From: Candidatus Chryseobacterium colombiense | GTDB taxonomy: Bacteria > Bacteroidota > Bacteroidia > Flavobacteriales > Weeksellaceae | Reading direction: 5' to 3' | Length of the DNA stretch: 64,000 bases | Assembly: GCA_029203185.1 (NCBI GenBank) | Contig: CP119310.1 | Span: 2,610,001-2,674,000 of the forward strand | Shown: in pieces, positions 52,194 through 60,808 of the stretch | Layout of the letters: each line of letters begins with the position of its first letter | Numbering within the stretch: the stretch's first letter is position 1 | Position numbers and translations under genes: made by a program | The notes under the pieces: model-generated | Told to the model about the DNA's origin: nothing | The model's input: the letters and a program-made list of their open reading frames with translations, nothing else | The model's database searches: none

Positions 52194-53715
52194 TTTTATT
52201 AATCATTTGTGTTAGTCTTTCATCAATCACCTCTTTTCCCAGAATCTCTGCACAAGTATTGAATCCACCAATGGTACAGCCCAAAATTCCGTGCATATTT
52301 ACAGATTGTCCAGTAAGGAACAGATTATCGATCTTTGTACGGGGAGAAACCATTGTTTTTAAAGGATTTTCGGAGGTTTTGGCATATCCGTACATATTTC
52401 CGTCAAAACTTCCGATATAATCACGATAGGATAAAGGAGAAGAAGTATACACCTTTTTTATAGCATTTCTCAAACCGGGAATTTTCTGTTCAAGAGCAGC
52501 AATCATTTTTTCAGCTTTTTCTAATTTGAATTGTTCATACAACTGTCCTCTTTCATGCTCATCTGCAACTGTATTAAATGTTTTTTCCCATTCTTTTACC
52601 TCTTCAAAATCCATATAAGAAATTGCAGTTAAACTTTCTGCAAATTCAGGATGATGTTTAGAGGGTGTTGTGGAAAGCATATAGGTTTCCGGCCATAGAC
52701 TTTTGTCATAGCGATAGGCATTCCAGACCAATTCTTCAGATGAGTAATGGTAAATATTATAATCGTAGTTCAGAATCGAATTCGGTTTAAGCACCAAATA
52801 CACACTGAAACAGGAAGAAACAGGTTCCCAACTCAGAACACGATTCAGGAAAGATTTTTTCAATCTTTCTTTTCCAATTAATGGGATCAATGAACGGATT
52901 TCAATATTTGAAATAAACTTCTTAGCAAAATATTCTTTTCCCGACTTGGTTTTTACTGAAGTCAAAATATTGTCATTGTTAAATATCATTTCAGAAACTT
53001 CAGAATGACGATGAATCTCTGCTCCATATTCGCGGAGTTTTTTCACCAAGAGTTTTGAAATCTGACTTCCACCTTTCACACATTTGTAAGCGCTTTGGAT
53101 ATAGGAATTCACCGTTAAAGCATGCACATAGAAAGGAGTATTTTCTGAGTCTCCGGCATAAAGGAAATTAGAGCCCAGCAATACCGCCTGTAATTTTTCA
53201 TTCGAGGTGATTGACTCTATAAATCTTCTAGTATTTAAGTGGAGAATTTCTTCATTATAATTGTCTTTTCCAACGACATTATATCTTGGGAAATAATTAC
53301 AGATTTCCTGAATCTCCTCACAGTAGGTTTCCAAATTCTGTCTTTCTTCAGGAAAAAAATGAGCCAATTGATTAACAAAATTCTCATAGCCTTGAGCATG
53401 GGGATATTCTGTTTCATCTTCTCCAAATGTAATTCTGTCATACCCATCTTCATTCATTTTATGAAGCTGAAGCTCATCCATAATTTCCAAATAAGAGAAA
53501 AACCGGTTAAGATTCTGCCCCTCTGAAAGTCCTCCAATATAATGAACACCAGTATCAAAGATTAATTTGTCCCGTGAAAAGGTCTGTAAGTTCCCTCCGA
53601 ATTGATTATTTTTTTCCAACACACCCACTTTCTGTCCTTCTTTAGCCAGAATAAGAGCCGAAACAAGACCTCCCAATCCGCTTCCGATCACAAGTATGTC
53701 AAATTCTTTTTTCAA
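52177..53715 (-). CDS. Phytoene-desaturase-like FAD oxidoreductase
   Basis: This 512-residue protein has the dinucleotide motif ILVIGSGLGGLVSALILAKEGQKVGVLEK at the N-terminus. The family blocks NLQTFSRDKLIFDTGVHYIGGLSEG and the C-terminal FLTGQSVNMHGILGCTIGGFNTCAEILG match phytoene desaturase/CrtI-like and NAD(P)/FAD-dependent oxidoreductases. Aryl-polyene chains are made by ketosynthases, so the desaturase is not obviously required. It may oxidise or isomerise the polyene, or act on the resorcinol. It overlaps the C45-like gene by 17 bp. Confidence 0.85.
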   Translation of the reverse strand: MKKEFDILVIGSGLGGLVSALILAKEGQKVGVLEKNNQFGGNLQTFSRDKLIFDTGVHYIGGLSEGQNLNRFFSYLEIMDELQLHKMNEDGYDRITFGEDETEYPHAQGYENFVNQLAHFFPEERQNLETYCEEIQEICNYFPRYNVVGKDNYNEEILHLNTRRFIESITSNEKLQAVLLGSNFLYAGDSENTPFYVHALTVNSYIQSAYKCVKGGSQISKLLVKKLREYGAEIHRHSEVSEMIFNNDNILTSVKTKSGKEYFAKKFISNIEIRSLIPLIGKERLKKSFLNRVLSWEPVSSCFSVYLVLKPNSILNYDYNIYHYSSEELVWNAYRYDKSLWPETYMLSTTPSKHHPEFAESLTAISYMDFEEVKEWEKTFNTVADEHERGQLYEQFKLEKAEKMIAALEQKIPGLRNAIKKVYTSSPLSYRDYIGSFDGNMYGYAKTSENPLKTMVSPRTKIDNLFLTGQSVNMHGILGCTIGGFNTCAEILGKEVIDERLTQMINKSEKEK

Positions 53716-53849
53716 AGGAGAAAAGCTGTGTTTTATTTTGATTGTGGAATTATTTTAACATTAAATGCAATTTCTTTTAAGAATAAAGCTTTAATTCCTC
53801 AATAAATTAATGGTTAAGTTTTAATTTTTTAGAAAGTAAAAGTATGGAA

Positions 53850-54734
53850 TTAATCAATATCATCCCAAAAATCAAAATAATTGAACCATTGAAGTGGATA
53901 TTTTCTTAACGTGGATTCAAGATTCTGGGTATATGAATTCAAAAGCCCTTGTGAATCACGCTTTTTGATATTTTGAGCCACTCTTGCATATAAATGGTAA
54001 TGAAGATTTTTTTCTTTCATTACATAGACATACACAACCGGAACTCCCAATCTGGAAGCAATAAGGAACGGACCTGCAGGAAATTTTGCCGCTTTCCCAA
54101 GCAGCTCTCCTTCCAGATATTTTGAACCTTCAAAGTAACGATCTCCGGTAAAGCAGATCAGTTCATTCTTGGATAAAGCATCATTAATATCGAAAATATG
54201 CGACATATCTTCTTTCACATAGATGAACTTAATAGAACTCTTACTGACCGCTACACTTTCGAGGTATTCTTTAATCACGGTAACTTCCTGATCTGTAGTC
54301 ACCAAATTGATCTGACAATCAAAATCAATATCTGCAAAAAAACGTTCGGCAATTTCAAAATTTCCGATATGAGCACTTATTAATACTCCTCCTTTTTTTT
54401 CTGCCAAAAGGTTTTTAAGGTTCCCAATGCCGTCAAATTCGTACGTATATTTATTTCTAAGCCCAGCAGAAATAGCGGTTTTATCAATTAGCACCTGACC
54501 AAATGTAAAATAGCTTTTAAATACTGAAAGTTTTGTTTTCCAAGAACTGTAATGAAGTCTTTTATGAAAGTAATAAGAAATGTATTTATTGCTTTTTTTC
54601 AGAAATAAAAAATAATAGGCAGCAACAAAGTATAAAACAAGATATGAACTCCGGATCCCTATATTTTTAATACACCAGACGAATATTTTATATCCTAAAA
54701 TACTGCCTTTGGATTTACCTTTCCACTTGTTCAT
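53850..54734 (-). CDS. LpxL/HtrB-like acyltransferase
   Basis: This 294-residue protein has a membrane anchor near residues 25-50 (SSYLVLYFVAAYYFLFL) and the lipid-A late-acyltransferase pattern VLISAHIGNFEIAERFF (HX4E). CFTGDRYFEGSKY and KFPAGPFLIASRLGVPVVYVYV follow. It should transfer an acyl group from an ACP to a membrane acceptor; in a pigment cluster it could acylate the pigment or a precursor. It is not necessarily a lipid A enzyme. It lies between the oxidoreductase and the second ACP gene, with a palindrome in the 107-bp gap upstream. Confidence 0.88.
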   Translation of the reverse strand: MNKWKGKSKGSILGYKIFVWCIKNIGIRSSYLVLYFVAAYYFLFLKKSNKYISYYFHKRLHYSSWKTKLSVFKSYFTFGQVLIDKTAISAGLRNKYTYEFDGIGNLKNLLAEKKGGVLISAHIGNFEIAERFFADIDFDCQINLVTTDQEVTVIKEYLESVAVSKSSIKFIYVKEDMSHIFDINDALSKNELICFTGDRYFEGSKYLEGELLGKAAKFPAGPFLIASRLGVPVVYVYVMKEKNLHYHLYARVAQNIKKRDSQGLLNSYTQNLESTLRKYPLQWFNYFDFWDDID

Positions 54735-54742
54735 AGTTCTAA

Positions 54743-54820
54743 TTTAGCAATACAGTATTCTAACAATGTAACAATATGTTAAACATTGAAAACTGTCAGA
54801 TAGCTATATTGTTACATTTT
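54743..54820. repeat. Dispersed palindrome, CAATGTAACAAT family (copy 3)
   Basis: AATGTAACAATAT (54765-54777) pairs perfectly with ATATTGTTACATT (54806-54818). The outer part contains TAGCAATACAGTATT. It separates the acyltransferase and ACP genes. Confidence 0.85.
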
Positions 54821-54841
54821 AGAGTAGATTTTAATCGATAA

Positions 54842-55096
54842 TTATGCGTTTTTTTCAGTGATTTTATTTTCGATGGTCGTATAGAAATCATCAAATGTCA
54901 CCATTTGCTTAAAGTCTGCTTCTCCTAATTTCACTCCGAAGTTAGATTCTATTACGACTACAAGATCAATATAATCCAGACTATCTAAACCAAGGGTTTT
55001 CTTAAGATTAGCCTCTCCGCTGATCTCATCTCCATCTACTTCGAATTCATTAATCAAAAAATCATTTGCTATAGCAATAATTTTTTCTCTTTCCAT
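54842..55096 (-). CDS. Acyl carrier protein (second in cluster)
   Basis: This 84-residue ACP (start at 55096, MEREKII) carries the phosphopantetheine site in KTLGLDSLDYIDLV (Ser39). It lies 4 bp downstream of the ketosynthase, so the two are coupled. The frame runs 4 codons further back, into the ketosynthase stop region, which is less likely. A second ACP in the cluster fits the two-ACP setup of aryl-polyene pathways. Confidence 0.93.
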   Translation of the reverse strand: MEREKIIAIANDFLINEFEVDGDEISGEANLKKTLGLDSLDYIDLVVVIESNFGVKLGEADFKQMVTFDDFYTTIENKITEKNA

Positions 55097-55100
55097 GTTT

Positions 55101-56321
55101 TTAATCAAATTTTTTAACTATTAATGCAGAATTGGTTCCCCCAAATCCGAAAGAATTCGACAAAAATACATCAATTTTTTGACTTTTTGTTTTGGAGATC
55201 AGATTTATCTTTTGAGCGTCTTCGTCAGGAGTTTCTAAGTTGATGTTCGGAGCGATAAAATCATTCTGCATCATCAGGATGGAATAAATCACTTCACTTG
55301 CTCCTGCCATCCAGCATTCATGTCCCGTCATTGACTTCGTAGAACTTACCGGAACTTCACTTCCGAAAATTTCGTGAATAGCTCTTGCTTCATTAGCGTC
55401 TCCAATAGGTGTAGAAGTCGCATGAGCATTAATATAATCAATATTTCCGGCTTCTAATCCTGATTGCTTCAAAGCTCTGTTCATTGCTAAAGCCGGTCCG
55501 TCAACATTGGGTGTGGAAATATGTCCTCCGTTGGATGAAAATCCATAGCCAACAATTTCTGCGATGATATTTGCACCTCTTTTCTGTGCAGATTCTAAAC
55601 TTTCAACAATTAAAGTTGCCGCTCCTCCACTCGGAATAAGTCCATCTCTGGCTGAGTCGAAAGGTCTTGAAGCTTTTGTGGGCCCATCTTCTCTTACTGA
55701 AAAAACACCTAACCCGTCAAAACTAGCCATTGAATATTTATTGGTTTCCTGCGCTCCACCGCAAACAATCATGTCCTGAAAACCGTTTTTGATCATCATA
55801 TAAGCCAACCCAAGGGAATGCGATCCACTTGCGCAAGCTGCACTTATCGTAAGATTAATTCCTCTCAACCTGAATATCGTTGAAAGATTCATCGTAACGG
55901 TAGAATTCATCGATTTGAAGATGGCTCCGGATCCCATCAGTGTTGTATCTTTCTTTTCTCTGGCAATGTCAATAGATTCTACGACCGCCTGAGAAACACT
56001 ATCATTTCCATATAAAATACCAACTTCATGGGCATCCAGGAAATCCTGACCCAAATTGGCCTGTTTAAGTGCATCAATAGTCGCAAGATAAGCGTATTCG
56101 CTTTCTTCTCCCATGCTTACACGTTGTCTCCTGTTCAATAGATTTTTCAGATCCGGCTTCGGAACGACTCCTGTAAGTCCCGATCTGAATCCGAATTCTT
56201 TTCTTTCTTTATCTAAAATAATACCGGATTTACCTTGATATAGGGATTCTCTGACTTCTTCCAGAGAAGTTCCGATGCAAGAATAAATTCCCATTCCGGT
56301 AATTACAACCCTATTTTCCAT
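55101..56321 (-). CDS. Beta-ketoacyl-ACP synthase (FabF-type)
   Basis: This 406-residue KAS has an intact triad: Cys163 (SAACASGSHS), His300 (NAHATSTPIGDAN) and His334 (SMTGHECWMAGASE). I start at the Met at 56321 (MENRVVITGMG); the frame extends 6 codons into the repeat. It lies upstream of the second ACP in the minus-strand operon. It is one of four cluster ketosynthases that look catalytically complete (with DarB and those at 41466 and 43667), so it may be the starter or extension enzyme for the aryl chain. Confidence 0.93.
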   Translation of the reverse strand: MENRVVITGMGIYSCIGTSLEEVRESLYQGKSGIILDKERKEFGFRSGLTGVVPKPDLKNLLNRRQRVSMGEESEYAYLATIDALKQANLGQDFLDAHEVGILYGNDSVSQAVVESIDIAREKKDTTLMGSGAIFKSMNSTVTMNLSTIFRLRGINLTISAACASGSHSLGLAYMMIKNGFQDMIVCGGAQETNKYSMASFDGLGVFSVREDGPTKASRPFDSARDGLIPSGGAATLIVESLESAQKRGANIIAEIVGYGFSSNGGHISTPNVDGPALAMNRALKQSGLEAGNIDYINAHATSTPIGDANEARAIHEIFGSEVPVSSTKSMTGHECWMAGASEVIYSILMMQNDFIAPNINLETPDEDAQKINLISKTKSQKIDVFLSNSFGFGGTNSALIVKKFD

Positions 56322-56333
56322 GCTTTTAAAATT

Positions 56334-56407
56334 TAGCAATGTATCAGTTTATCAATGTAACAATTTTTAAATCGAATTCAATTGCTACATTGTTAAATTG
56401 TTACATT
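56334..56407. repeat. Dispersed palindrome, CAATGTAACAAT family (copy 4)
   Basis: AATGTAACAATTT (56354-56366) pairs perfectly with AAATTGTTACATT (56395-56407). The outer TAGCAATGTATCAGTT also has a partner, TACATTGTTAAATTG. It fills the 88-bp gap between the ketosynthase and FabG genes. Confidence 0.9.
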
Positions 56408-56409
56408 AT

Positions 56410-57141
56410 TTAAGAGTAGATTCCTCCATTAATATTAATTACTTCTCCCGTAATGTAAGAAGATTTTCTTGACGCCAGAAATGCAACTAAATCTGCTACT
56501 TCTTCAGCTTCTCCAAATCTGTTGGCAGGAATCATTGTTTTCAATTCATCTTCATTAAAATCCTGCGTCATATCTGTTCTGATAAATCCAGGTGCTACTG
56601 CATTTACCGTAATATTTCTCTTTGCCACTTCCTGGGCCAACGCTTTTGTAGCGCCTACCAAAGCTCCTTTTGCTGCAGAATAATTGGTTTGTCCGGCAGT
56701 ACCTTTCACCCCGGAAACAGAAACCATATTGATAATTCTGCCATATTTGTTACGCAACAATTTCTGAATAAAGAAATTAGTTACATTATAAAAACCATTT
56801 AAACTTGTATTGATCACAGAATTCCAGTCTTCACTCGGCATCCACATAAATAATCCATCTCTTGTGATTCCTGCATTATTTACAATAACTTCAACTACAG
56901 CGCTTGGATTGCTTTCCTGCCATTCTGTTAAAACCTGTTGAGTTTCTTCAGCATTTCCTACATCAAATTTCAGAATTTCTCCGGTTGTTCCCAACTCTTC
57001 TATTGCAGCCAAGGTTTCTTTTGCCGCAGCTTCATTGGAAGTGTAGTTGATAAGGATATGATAATTTTTTTCTTCTGCGAGTTTCAAACAGATTGCTCTT
57101 CCGATTCCTCTGGAGCCCCCTGTTACAATAGCACATTTCAT
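56410..57141 (-). CDS. fabG: 3-oxoacyl-ACP reductase (FabG-type)
   Basis: This 243-residue short-chain dehydrogenase has the cofactor motif GGSRGIGRAI near residues 8-17, NNAG (about 90), the catalytic Ser region SVSGVKGTAGQTNYSAAKGAL with Tyr-x3-Lys, and VAPGFIRTDMTQDF. It would reduce the 3-oxo group after each condensation in polyene synthesis. It lies 52 bp downstream of the ammonia-lyase gene, so it is likely in one operon with it. No other reductase of this type is in the cluster. Confidence 0.93.
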   Translation of the reverse strand: MKCAIVTGGSRGIGRAICLKLAEEKNYHILINYTSNEAAAKETLAAIEELGTTGEILKFDVGNAEETQQVLTEWQESNPSAVVEVIVNNAGITRDGLFMWMPSEDWNSVINTSLNGFYNVTNFFIQKLLRNKYGRIINMVSVSGVKGTAGQTNYSAAKGALVGATKALAQEVAKRNITVNAVAPGFIRTDMTQDFNEDELKTMIPANRFGEAEEVADLVAFLASRKSSYITGEVININGGIYS

Positions 57142-57193
57142 GGTATTTTTAATCTTAATTTATATAGTATTGACAAGTAAACCTCATCAATAA

Positions 57194-58717
57194 TTACATG
57201 TTCTTGAAATATTTTTTAACTTCTTCAAGATAAGGATACATAATCATATCTTCTGAAAAAGCAGGAACGATCTTCCTGATATCATCATACAACGCTTTCG
57301 TCGCAGAAGAAACTTCATCCTGATATCCAAGATATTCGATCGCCTGAACAATCGTGATCGCTTCAATAGAAAGAACCTCAAATGCGTTTTCGATCACCTT
57401 TCTGCAAATTACCGCTGCATTTGTTCCCATACTCACAATATCCTGGTTATCATTATTATTAGGAATACTGTGAACATACATTGAATTTGACAGCATCTGG
57501 CTTTCCGCTGTTGTAGAGGTTGCTGTAAACTGAACTCCCTGCATCCCAAAATTAAAACCTAATTTACCTAAATTTACAAAAGGTGGTAAAATTTCATTGA
57601 TCTTAGCATTTAAAAGATAATTAAGCTGTCTTTCAGCCAACATGGTCAGTTTGGTAACCACAATTTTAAGTTTGTCCATTTCCAAAGAAATATAGTCTCC
57701 ATGGAAATTTCCTCCGTGATAAACGTGTTGGTCTTCAACGTTAATAATTGGATTGTCATTGGCTGAGTTGATCTCATCTTCAAGAACTTTCTCTGTAAAT
57801 TCCAATGTATCCAACACAGGTCCTAAGATCTGCGGAACACATCGGATTGAGTAATATTCCTGAACTTTATCTTTAAAAACTTTATCCTGTTCTTCAAAAT
57901 GAGTATAAAGATGTTCTTCTCTTTTTCTCACCAATTTGCTGTCCGATAAATGATTTCTCATTTTTTCAGCAATTTTTTGCTGACCCGCATGTCTTTTTGT
58001 TCCGTTTAGCGCCGCCGACAAGTGATCATCATAAGCAAGAACAATTTCATTAATAGCGCAGGAAAGTTTGATAGAAATATCAGTCAATTGATTTGCTTTG
58101 TAAGCATTTACAGCCCCAATTCCAGACATTACTGAAGTTCCGTTCATTAAGGCCAATCCCTCACGAATCTCCACATGAATAGGCTCTAACCCTTCAAGAG
58201 CAAAAACGTCTTTGGTTGATCTTCTGTCTCCTTTATAAAAAACTTCACCTTCACCAATCAGAACCAAAGCCAAATGAGCCAACTGCACTAAATCTCCACT
58301 CGCTCCGACTCCTCCATGCTCGAAAATAAGCGGCGTAATATTTCTATTAATAAGCTCTTTAAGTAAATTAACAACAGAAATATGCACTCCCGAATTCCCC
58401 AGTGATAATGTATTTAATCTTGCCAACATGGCAGCTTTCACCTCATCTTCCGGCAACGGATTTCCAATCCCTGAAGAATGGCTTCTGATCAGATTATATT
58501 GCAACTGATGCGTATCATCATCATTAATTTTGAATTGAGCCATCGGTCCGAAACCGGTATTCACTCCATATATTACTTTATTCTTAGAAAAATCTTTCAG
58601 AAACCGAAAACTTTCTTCAACTCTCTGCAAAACAGTATCATTAAGCTCTATGGCTTCTTTTTCGATAATAATCTTCTGAAAATCCCTCAGTTCTAAAAAG
58701 TTATTTATTTTCATCAA
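57194..58717 (-). CDS. Tyrosine ammonia-lyase (HAL/PAL/TAL family)
   Basis: This 507-residue aromatic-amino-acid lyase has the MIO-forming Ala139-Ser140-Gly141 in GGVGASGDLVQLAHL and the inner-loop YGVNTGFGPMAQ (50-61). QFTATSTTAESQML lies in the C-terminal half. The sequence follows the flavobacterial tyrosine ammonia-lyase (FjTAL) type closely, including the RSHSSG block near residues 78-83. It should convert tyrosine to 4-coumarate, the starter for an aryl polyene. It starts the minus-strand operon with a TATCTTTG box (58782-58775), back to back with the divergent flavoprotein promoter. Confidence 0.93.
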   Translation of the reverse strand: MMKINNFLELRDFQKIIIEKEAIELNDTVLQRVEESFRFLKDFSKNKVIYGVNTGFGPMAQFKINDDDTHQLQYNLIRSHSSGIGNPLPEDEVKAAMLARLNTLSLGNSGVHISVVNLLKELINRNITPLIFEHGGVGASGDLVQLAHLALVLIGEGEVFYKGDRRSTKDVFALEGLEPIHVEIREGLALMNGTSVMSGIGAVNAYKANQLTDISIKLSCAINEIVLAYDDHLSAALNGTKRHAGQQKIAEKMRNHLSDSKLVRKREEHLYTHFEEQDKVFKDKVQEYYSIRCVPQILGPVLDTLEFTEKVLEDEINSANDNPIINVEDQHVYHGGNFHGDYISLEMDKLKIVVTKLTMLAERQLNYLLNAKINEILPPFVNLGKLGFNFGMQGVQFTATSTTAESQMLSNSMYVHSIPNNNDNQDIVSMGTNAAVICRKVIENAFEVLSIEAITIVQAIEYLGYQDEVSSATKALYDDIRKIVPAFSEDMIMYPYLEEVKKYFKNM

Positions 58718-58739
58718 TTAAAAGTAATAATATATAATT

Positions 58740-58771
58740 TTGTAATATCTAATTAATTGTCACTAATTTTG
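58740..58771 (+). promoter_or_regulatory. Promoter of the halogenase-like gene
   Basis: TTG (58740-58742), a 21-nt spacer and TAATTTTG (58764-58771) match the Bacteroidota consensus, 41 bp before the plus-strand start. The -7 box lies 3 bp from the opposing TAL -7 box. Confidence 0.65.
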
Positions 58772-58774
58772 CGG

Positions 58775-58782
58775 CAAAGATA
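58775..58782 (-). promoter_or_regulatory. -7 element of the tyrosine ammonia-lyase operon
   Basis: TATCTTTG on the minus strand is an exact -7 consensus and is identical to those of rRNA P2 and P3. No good -33 TTG is present at normal spacing (nearest 24 nt). It lies beside the divergent promoter at 58740-58771. Confidence 0.55.
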
Positions 58783-58811
58783 GAAGTAATTATCAAAATA
58801 AAAAATCAAAG

Positions 58812-60068
58812 ATGAACAAAGAATTTGTTGACGTTCTCGTAATCGGAGCTGGACCTTCCGGATGCGTATCTTCTTCATACTTAAAGAAGAACAATGTCAG
58901 CGTGAAAGTTGTTGAAAAAACAAAATTTCCAAGACTGGTTGTAGGCGAAAGTTTAATTCCGAGAGTAATGGATCATTTTGATGAAGCCGGACTTTTCCTT
59001 GCTTTGGATAAAATGGGTTTTGAAAAAAAGCTTGGAGCAAGATTCTTAAGAGGAGACGAAGTTTGTATTTTTGATTTTAGTGATAAATTCGGTGAAGGTT
59101 GGGATTGGACATGGCAGGTTCCGAGAGCCGATTTTGATAACACATTGGCTCAGGAAGTTATCAACAAAGGAATTGATCTTGAATTTGAAGCAGAAGTTAT
59201 TGATATTCAGTTTAACGGAACAGATTCTGTAACGACTGTAAAAAATAAAGATGGCGAGACAAAAGAAATCCACGCAAAATTCGTGATTGATTCCAGTGGC
59301 TACGGAAGAGTTCTCCCTAGATTGTTAGATTTGGAAAAACCTTCCAAATTATCTCCCCACTCCGCCATTTTTGCTCATGTAGAAGATCTTAACAGGGAAG
59401 AAGGGGTAGAAGGAACATTGATCTCTTTTGATATTATTGAAACTGAAGTCTGGCTTTGGGTCATTCCTTTTTCAAATGGAAATACCAGTTTAGGAATCGT
59501 AGGACCTACAGAATACATTGACAAACTCATAGAAAACGGAGACACGACAGAAGCCCTGAGAAAAGCGATTTCTCTTTCCGATTATTATGTAAAGCGTTTT
59601 GGAAATGTAGATTTTCTTTTTGAACCAAGACATCTGAAAGATTATTCCTGCTCGGTAAAAAGCTTATTCGGAGACGGATTTGCCTTAACAGGAAATGCTT
59701 CAGAATTTTTAGATCCTGTGTTCTCCTCAGGAATGGCTTTTGCAACTGAAGGAGGAATGACGGCAGCAAAATTAGCTTTAAGACAATTAAACGGTGAAAA
59801 AGTTGACTGGCAAACAGAATTTGCAGATTATATTTTATATGGCGTAGATGTTTTCACTACCTACGTGAAAGAATGGTACACCGGAAATCTTCAGGAATTA
59901 TTTTTCCACCAACCCGAAAATCCGGAAGTAAAGAAAAAAATATGCGCTGTTTTAGCAGGTTATGTATGGAACAAAGACAATCCTTTTGTGAAAAAACATG
60001 ATACTGTTATCAAAAATTTAGCAAATCTTATAAAGCTGGAAAAGCTTGAGCAGCAAAATCAACAATAA
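58812..60068 (+). CDS. Flavin-dependent halogenase/hydroxylase-like protein
   Basis: This 418-residue FAD protein has GAGPSG (12-17), FPRLVVGESLIP (39-50) and Lys73 in FEKKLGARF. The WxWxIP motif is at 214-219 (EVWLWVIPF). The Lys and WxWxIP together are typical of flavin-dependent halogenases, though related hydroxylases share parts of the pattern. In this cluster it could chlorinate or hydroxylate the aryl end or the resorcinol. It is a single gene with its own promoter, divergent from the lyase, and ends at a bidirectional terminator. Confidence 0.85.
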   Translation: MNKEFVDVLVIGAGPSGCVSSSYLKKNNVSVKVVEKTKFPRLVVGESLIPRVMDHFDEAGLFLALDKMGFEKKLGARFLRGDEVCIFDFSDKFGEGWDWTWQVPRADFDNTLAQEVINKGIDLEFEAEVIDIQFNGTDSVTTVKNKDGETKEIHAKFVIDSSGYGRVLPRLLDLEKPSKLSPHSAIFAHVEDLNREEGVEGTLISFDIIETEVWLWVIPFSNGNTSLGIVGPTEYIDKLIENGDTTEALRKAISLSDYYVKRFGNVDFLFEPRHLKDYSCSVKSLFGDGFALTGNASEFLDPVFSSGMAFATEGGMTAAKLALRQLNGEKVDWQTEFADYILYGVDVFTTYVKEWYTGNLQELFFHQPENPEVKKKICAVLAGYVWNKDNPFVKKHDTVIKNLANLIKLEKLEQQNQQ

Positions 60069-60102
60069 AAAAAGCGGTCTGAATTTCAGACCGCTTTTTT
60101 TA
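60069..60102. terminator. Bidirectional terminator
   Basis: A-run, GCGGTCTGAA (60075-60084), TTCAGACCGC (60086-60095) and a T-run form a strong symmetric hairpin between two convergent genes. It ends both the halogenase-like and the exported-protein transcripts. Confidence 0.92.
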
Positions 60103-60115
60103 TTTTAATGAAAGA

Positions 60116-60718
60116 TTATTTAACATCTCTTTCAATTCTCTGAGCTAAAGTTTTTCCTGTTTTTGCGAATCCTTCCCCTACTCTTGTTTCATTATTAAAA
60201 TTACTTCCCCACTGATCTCCAGGAGCATCTGTACTTTCTATATCACATAATACTTTTTTAGAATCCGTTTCGATGAAAGTAAGCTGGGTGGTTACTTTAG
60301 CCGGTTGTTTCATGATGCCTGCATCCCATCCCGGATAAATCCATTTTACTTTAACGACCAAAGTGTAAGGACTTTGGGTATTTTCCCTCAATTTTGTATT
60401 AATATTTTCTTTTGAAAGAACTTTATTAAACAGCATAATAAATTTCGGATTCCAAAGTTCTTCCTTGCTTCTCTCCCATTGCTTTTTCCACAGATCCCCT
60501 GCGCCTTCTGTTTTCTTATTAAGTTCTTCTACTCTTTTAGGAATATATTCTCCTTCAGTGTAGTTTTCTTTCATAAGTTTCATTTCTGAATAATCAAAAA
60601 CGACATTTACGACATCAGTTCCTTTTAGGAATTTGGCATCTCCACTTTGGATTTTAAACTTTTGAGCAAAAACGGTTGTTGCAATCGCCACAAAGAACAA
60701 TAAAAATACTTTTTTCAT
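60116..60718 (-). CDS. Exported protein of unknown function
   Basis: This 200-residue protein has a signal peptide (MKKVFLLFFVAIATTVFAQ). The mature part contains SGDAKFLKGTDVVNVVFDYSEMKLMKENYTEG, then LVVKVKWIYPGWDAGIMKQPAKVTTQLTF, which suggests a small beta-rich domain. I do not recognise it with certainty. A TATATTTG box (60745-60738) lies just upstream on the minus strand. It sits between two cluster genes, but its role there is unclear. Confidence 0.8.
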   Translation of the reverse strand: MKKVFLLFFVAIATTVFAQKFKIQSGDAKFLKGTDVVNVVFDYSEMKLMKENYTEGEYIPKRVEELNKKTEGAGDLWKKQWERSKEELWNPKFIMLFNKVLSKENINTKLRENTQSPYTLVVKVKWIYPGWDAGIMKQPAKVTTQLTFIETDSKKVLCDIESTDAPGDQWGSNFNNETRVGEGFAKTGKTLAQRIERDVK

Positions 60719-60808
60719 GATTTATTTAAAATTTGCGCAAATATAACATTCCCCTATCAATAAGGAGTAATTCAACAATAATATTTCCTCCTTAATTGAA
60801 TAATTAAT

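Noticed and set aside
52716..53526. Small open frames opposite the desaturase-like gene
   Set aside because: They are shadows of the real minus-strand frame, with no start context or homology.
43231..56407. Repeated CAATGTAACAAT elements as a CRISPR array
   Set aside because: Copies are far apart, palindromic and unequal, with no regular spacers or cas genes.
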